A stretch of 35,642 bases of DNA, taken from Clostridiales bacterium. GTDB taxonomy: Bacteria; Bacillota; Clostridia; Oscillospirales; Butyricicoccaceae. The stretch lies in the NCBI GenBank assembly GCA_026419635.1, contig JANZZB010000001.1, positions 1 to 35,642 of the forward strand, given 5' to 3'. Shown in pieces: positions 31,894 to 35,642 of this stretch. The notes beneath the pieces are model-generated. The model worked only from the letters and a program-made list of their open reading frames with translations, searched no databases and was not told the DNA's origin. Each line of letters opens with the position of its first letter. Position 1 is the first letter of the stretch. Made by a program: the position numbers and the translations under genes.

Positions 31894-32733
31894 TTGCGAG
31901 ATTTTTTTCGTTCAAAAACATTTCTTTTTTTACTGGCGGCAGCGGGTTTGTCTTTTGCTGTTTTTTGCTTTACCGCGTTTACAGAGGGTAAAATATCCGC
32001 CACATCAAATATTACCGGCATTTTAATTACACCGATTCAAAAGGGGACAACCGGAGTCGCCGGTTTTGTTGACAATATTTATGGGTATCTTTACAGATAC
32101 GATTCATTGCAGGAAGAAAACAAAAAGTTAAAAGAAGAACTTCAGGATACAAAGAACAAATTGCAGAGTGCGCAGGAGGCGGCTGAAGAAAATACACACC
32201 TTCGGGAACTTCTGGGATTAAAACAGAAAAACAAAAGTTTCGATCTTGAAATGGCAGAGATCATAGCGTCCAGCACAGGGAACTGGAACACTGCACTTAC
32301 AATTGACAAAGGCTCTTTGTCAGGAATTAAAGTAAACGACTGCGTAATAACAGAAGATGGTATGGTCGGTTACATATCCGAGGTCGGCACAACATTCTCT
32401 GAAGTTGTAACCGTCATAGATCCTACCATGCAAGCGGGCGCCATTGTATCGAGGACAAGAGATGTCGCCGTTGCCCAGGGAAGTTTTGATTTAATGGACC
32501 AGGGAATGCTGAAACTGTCTTATATTAAAAAAGACAGTGATATTATGGAGGGCGACACGGTGGAAACATCCGGTCTTGGGGGAGTTTTCCCGAAAGGAAT
32601 TATTATCGGAACCGTTCAAAAAATTCTCCCCGAACCGCATGGCATTTCTAATTATGCAGTTATCAAACCGGCTGTCAATTTAAATAAAATCAGTAAAGTT
32701 TTTATTGTAAAAAGTTTTAAGATTACGGAGTAA
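31894..32733 (+). CDS. mreC: Rod-shape-determining protein MreC
   Basis: 279 residues from TTG 31894 (GAAAGG upstream). One N-terminal membrane segment (about residues 8-28) is followed by a predicted coiled coil (about 67-105, rich in Glu, Lys and Leu: LQEENKKLKEELQDTKNK). The periplasm-side MreC beta-barrel region comes next, with GNWNTALTIDKGSLSGIK, DGMVGYISEVG and GDTVETSGLGGVFPKGI. MreC links MreB filaments to the peptidoglycan synthases along the cell side. It is followed three bases later by mreD. No mreB is seen in the window; it would not be needed here if encoded elsewhere. Confidence 0.95.
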   Translation: MRDFFRSKTFLFLLAAAGLSFAVFCFTAFTEGKISATSNITGILITPIQKGTTGVAGFVDNIYGYLYRYDSLQEENKKLKEELQDTKNKLQSAQEAAEENTHLRELLGLKQKNKSFDLEMAEIIASSTGNWNTALTIDKGSLSGIKVNDCVITEDGMVGYISEVGTTFSEVVTVIDPTMQAGAIVSRTRDVAVAQGSFDLMDQGMLKLSYIKKDSDIMEGDTVETSGLGGVFPKGIIIGTVQKILPEPHGISNYAVIKPAVNLNKISKVFIVKSFKITE

Positions 32734-32736
32734 AAG

Positions 32737-33252
32737 ATGAGATATACTCGAGAGAATTACATAAAATGGTCGTCTTATAGTATATTGATGATACTGCTAT
32801 ATCTTTTACAGACATCGTATAGCCTCGGATTCTCAATTTTTGGTACAAAACCGGACTTGTTTCCGTTCTTTGTGGCCTCTCTTGCACTTCTTGAAGGCCC
32901 TTCTTGTGCCGCCGTTCTCGGCTTTTTTTCAGGATTGTTTTTGGATATGACCATTCCCGGTCTTGATGGTTTCTTTCCATTTTACTATATCGTTTTTGGT
33001 ATTGTGTCAGGCCTTTTTTCAGGGAAATATTTTCGTAAAAATATACTGGCGGCATTGGTTCTAGGCGCAGCCGCTTCGATCGGGCAAAATTTATTAAAAT
33101 ACTTCTTTTACTACGCACTTTTTTATCAGGTGCCACTTATAACAGGATTACGGATTATGGCAGTAGAGTTGATTGTTTCGGTGTTTTTTTCGCCTCTTGT
33201 TTATCTTGGTGTGAAACTGGTTAATAAGCATTTCGCGGAAGAAGAAGATTGA
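32737..33252 (+). CDS. mreD: Rod-shape-determining protein MreD
   Basis: 171 residues with about five hydrophobic segments, the normal form of this small membrane protein. Visible are LLYLLQTSY, KPDLFPFFVASLALLEGP and GFFSGLFLDMTIPG, which match the family pattern. The ribosome site GGAG overlaps the end of mreC. The last codons overlap a TTG that could start the next frame, but the better start of the PBP gene is 12 bp beyond the stop. It acts in the elongation complex with MreC and PBP2. Confidence 0.92.
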   Translation: MRYTRENYIKWSSYSILMILLYLLQTSYSLGFSIFGTKPDLFPFFVASLALLEGPSCAAVLGFFSGLFLDMTIPGLDGFFPFYYIVFGIVSGLFSGKYFRKNILAALVLGAAASIGQNLLKYFFYYALFYQVPLITGLRIMAVELIVSVFFSPLVYLGVKLVNKHFAEEED

Positions 33253-33263
33253 CGGAGGAACGA

Positions 33264-35333
33264 ATGAAAGAACCTTCTGTAGTAAAACGACTTTTAGTAC
33301 TTGGTATATTAGTGCTTGTCATGGCGGGAGTCATGGGAGGCAATTTGGTAGAGCTTCAAATCGTAAACGGCAAGGAATATGCTGAAAAATCGGAGCGGAA
33401 AATTCTTAGGTCCTACCCGATAAAAGCATCCCGTGGTGAAATTGTTGACCGGTATGGCCGCCCTTTGGTTACGAATCGAATGGTATTTTCAGTTCAATTC
33501 GATTACGTATATTGGGATCAGGATCATCAAAACGAGGTTCTCTTAAAGCTTGCAAAACTACTGACGGTAAATCGCGACACATATTTTGACACTCTTCCCG
33601 TTACTCGGAATTCGCCCTACAGTTATACTTTTGAATCGGGGGATAGTCAAGAGAAAAGGAAGCTTTCAGAATTTTTAAGTTCTGATAAAAAGGCTCCAAA
33701 AAATCCTGATGCTGCCGGACTCATGTCTTATTTAAAAAACAAATATAAAATCGATTCGGCGCTTTCCGAATCAGATCAGAGAATCATAGCAGGTATCCGG
33801 TATGAAATGGAGCAGCGTGATTTTTCAACATATAATCTGTTTACATTTGCTACAGATATCGATATCTCTCTTGTGTCGCAAATCATGGAGAGGCACTTTG
33901 AGTTTCCCGGAGTCAATATTGACGAGCAGGAGATCAGGGAGTACCGGACGCAAAGCGCTGCCAATATTTTAGGGCGTGTTGGCCAGATCTATAAAGAGGA
34001 ATATGTAGAACTTAAGCAAAAAGGTTATCCTATGGATGCGATCATAGGCAAAGACGGAATGGAAAAAGCGCTCGAGGGTTATTTGCGCGGTATTGACGGC
34101 ATACGATCCGTTGAAACAAATGTCGCGGGAAAAGTAACGAATGAAATCAGCACAAAAGACCCGCAGCCGGGGGAAAATTGCGTGCTTACGATTGATATTG
34201 CACTTCAGGAAGTTGCCGAACAGTCGCTTGCAGCCAATATTGCCAGAATCAAGGCAAACGGACAGAAAAGTTCTGAGCTTGGAGCCGCCGACATCAAGGG
34301 AGGCGCTGCGGTTGTAATTGACGTAAAAACGGGAGAAGTTCTTGCGCTGGCCAATTATCCGACCTATAATTTGGAGACGTTTAATCAGGAATACAGCAAT
34401 CTCTTAAAAAATCCGTTAAAACCAATGTTTAATCGTGCAATCTCCGGAATATATCCTCCGGGCTCCACATTTAAGATGGTAACTGCGCTTGCGGGACTTG
34501 AAGAAGGGGTTATCAAGCCGGATACTGTTATTGTGGACAGGGGAATGTATACTTACTACTCGCCAAATTACACACCGGCATGCTGGATCTGGAATGAAAA
34601 ACATCAAACGCACGGACCACAGAATGTTTCTGACGCGATTGAAAATTCATGCAATTACTTTTTCTTCGACGTTGGACGAATACTGACAATTGACAGACTG
34701 AACAAATACGCAAAAATGCTTGGACTAGGCATGACGACAGGCATCGAGCTGTCGGGTGAAGCAAAAGGAAACCTTGCGGGGCCGGAGAGCAGAGCCCAAA
34801 AGGGAGGAGACCCGTGGCAGCTGGGTGAGACTATTCAGGCCGCAATCGGTCAGTCAGAAGAGCAATTTACTCCGATTCAACTTGCAAATTATCTTGCGAC
34901 TATTGTAAACGGAGGTACAAGATATAAACCGCATCTTTTAAAAAGTGTAAAAAACTCTGATTACAGCACCACAATTAAGGATGAGAAATCGGAAGTACTT
35001 GATAAAATTTCAATGTCTCAGAAAAACTATGAAGCAATCATGAAGGGAATGAGGAGCGTTGCGGAAAATGGTACAGCTGCCAGCGTTTTCAGAAATTACC
35101 CTATTGCTGTGGGAGGTAAAACCGGTTCTGCACAGGTGTATAAGGGATCGGCAAACGGCATCTTTGTAGGTTTTGCACCATACGACGACCCGCAGATCGC
35201 TGTTTGTATCGTTGGTGAAAACGCAGGCTCGGGTAACCGGATGGCAAATGTTGCGAAAGACATTTTTGACTATTATTTTAAAACATCGGGTGAAACCTCA
35301 AAAATTTCTCAAGAAAACGTCCTTTTGCATTGA
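33264..35333 (+). CDS. mrdA: Class B penicillin-binding protein 2 (elongasome transpeptidase)
   Basis: 689 residues from ATG 33264, with GGAGG at 33254-33258; a TTG at 33249 overlapping mreD is less likely. One membrane anchor lies near the N-terminus (about residues 10-28). The PBP dimer domain begins at SRGEIVDRYGRPLVTN. The transpeptidase domain has all three motifs: SxxK as STFK (Ser401-Lys404), SxN as SCN (462-464) and KTG (619-621). The enzyme cross-links lateral-wall peptidoglycan. Its place directly after mreCD argues for PBP2/MrdA rather than FtsI or SpoVD. The C-terminus has no PASTA domain, in line with this. It ends 70 bp before minD, with its own promoter between. Confidence 0.93.
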   Translation: MKEPSVVKRLLVLGILVLVMAGVMGGNLVELQIVNGKEYAEKSERKILRSYPIKASRGEIVDRYGRPLVTNRMVFSVQFDYVYWDQDHQNEVLLKLAKLLTVNRDTYFDTLPVTRNSPYSYTFESGDSQEKRKLSEFLSSDKKAPKNPDAAGLMSYLKNKYKIDSALSESDQRIIAGIRYEMEQRDFSTYNLFTFATDIDISLVSQIMERHFEFPGVNIDEQEIREYRTQSAANILGRVGQIYKEEYVELKQKGYPMDAIIGKDGMEKALEGYLRGIDGIRSVETNVAGKVTNEISTKDPQPGENCVLTIDIALQEVAEQSLAANIARIKANGQKSSELGAADIKGGAAVVIDVKTGEVLALANYPTYNLETFNQEYSNLLKNPLKPMFNRAISGIYPPGSTFKMVTALAGLEEGVIKPDTVIVDRGMYTYYSPNYTPACWIWNEKHQTHGPQNVSDAIENSCNYFFFDVGRILTIDRLNKYAKMLGLGMTTGIELSGEAKGNLAGPESRAQKGGDPWQLGETIQAAIGQSEEQFTPIQLANYLATIVNGGTRYKPHLLKSVKNSDYSTTIKDEKSEVLDKISMSQKNYEAIMKGMRSVAENGTAASVFRNYPIAVGGKTGSAQVYKGSANGIFVGFAPYDDPQIAVCIVGENAGSGNRMANVAKDIFDYYFKTSGETSKISQENVLLH

Positions 35334-35339
35334 AAATAC

Positions 35340-35369
35340 TTGTAAATTAGTAACATTTAGTCGTATAAT
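35340..35369 (+). promoter_or_regulatory. Candidate promoter for minD
   Basis: TTGTAA (35340-35345), 18 bp, TATAAT (35364-35369), about 35 bp before the minD start. The -10 box is consensus and the -35 box has four of six bases. No terminator hairpin is visible after mrdA, so read-through may also occur. Confidence 0.55.
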
Positions 35370-35403
35370 ACAATAATATTAGGCAAAACACGTTGGAGGA
35401 ATT

Positions 35404-35642
35404 ATGGGCAAGGTGATTGTTGTGGCATCCGGCAAAGGTGGAACCGGAAAAACCTCTTTTTGTGCCGGTGTTTCCTCTGTTCTTGCTGCTTGCGGGAATA
35501 ATGTCCTTGTAGTTGACGCTGATTACGGCAATCGGAATCTGGATATTGTTCTCGGAATGACAAATTGCCTGCTTTTTTCGTTTGCCGATGTTATTCTAGG
35601 CAGATGCGACGCTTCTTCCGCGGATGTGGAACACCCCGATAT
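35404..35642 (+). CDS. minD: Septum site-determining ATPase MinD (5' part only)
   Basis: About 79 codons before the window ends, in a frame running off the edge. ATG 35404 follows GGAGG at 35396-35400. The deviant Walker A motif SGKGGTGKT (residues 9-17, with the MinD-type lysine at Lys11) is clear, as is VLVVDADYGNRNLDIVLGM, the MinD switch region. MinD binds the membrane at the poles when ATP-bound and activates MinC to block FtsZ ring formation. The last visible residues follow the family (LFSFADVILGRCD). The amphipathic C-terminus lies outside the window. Confidence 0.9.
   Translation, partial: MGKVIVVASGKGGTGKTSFCAGVSSVLAACGNNVLVVDADYGNRNLDIVLGMTNCLLFSFADVILGRCDASSADVEHPD

Noticed and set aside
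1..35642. tRNA, rRNA, CRISPR arrays, prophage genes, toxin-antitoxin or defence systems
   Set aside because: No cloverleaf-like stretch, no regular direct repeats with spacers, and no integrase, transposase, nuclease or toxin-like gene was found when reading gaps and genes.

Overview
This window looks like a chromosomal core segment of an endospore-forming, low-to-moderate GC member of the Clostridia, most like the Oscillospiraceae/Ruminococcaceae. The reasons are an intact SpoVT sporulation regulator, the Firmicutes-type rimP-nusA-rnpM-ylxQ-infB-rbfA-nrnA-truB-ribF cluster, DnaD and DnaC-like primosome proteins, strong Shine-Dalgarno sites, frequent TTG starts, and a zapA-U32-dut-maf-mreCD-mrdA-minD block. 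The genus is inferred by family resemblance only; no rRNA or tRNA gene is visible.

Layout. Positions 1-285 hold the 3' end of a membrane glycosyltransferase. At 426-968 lies spoVT. From 982 to 10408, on the plus strand, a promoter, a conserved-looking leader hairpin and a tightly packed translation/transcription operon run from rimP to ribF, followed by a membrane-anchored M20-like protein with a broken active site. At 10410-10663, between convergent genes, a 191-bp hairpin-rich element sits between two copies of the same terminator palindrome. On the minus strand, transcribed leftwards, come glmU, prs, pth, mfd and a PrsA-like foldase (18465 down to 10682). The GlmU here keeps its acetyltransferase half but has lost the uridylyltransferase signature.

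A divergent plus-strand pair (18710-20633) encodes DnaD-like and DnaC-like helicase-loading proteins and ends at a strong bidirectional terminator. Next, on the minus strand, is a polar amino-acid ABC transporter (binding protein, permease, ATPase) followed by a stand-alone MetH-reactivation-domain protein (23804 down to 20712). A three-gene minus-strand cluster follows (25897 down to 23916): CYTH-domain protein, a 66-residue unknown, and a DUF3810-type membrane metalloprotease-like protein. Then come proB and proA (28175 down to 25990).

The last part (28324-35642, plus strand) covers cell division and shape: zapA, a U32 protein of the RlhA type, dut, maf, mreC, mreD, the PBP2 transpeptidase gene, and the start of minD cut by the window end. 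Most genes are ordinary housekeeping genes. The items worth a second look are the element at 10442-10632, the half-dead GlmU, the degenerate M20 protein, the CYTH/DUF3810 cluster and several structured leaders. I see no CRISPR array, prophage, defence island or transposase gene, and no convincing wholly new system.
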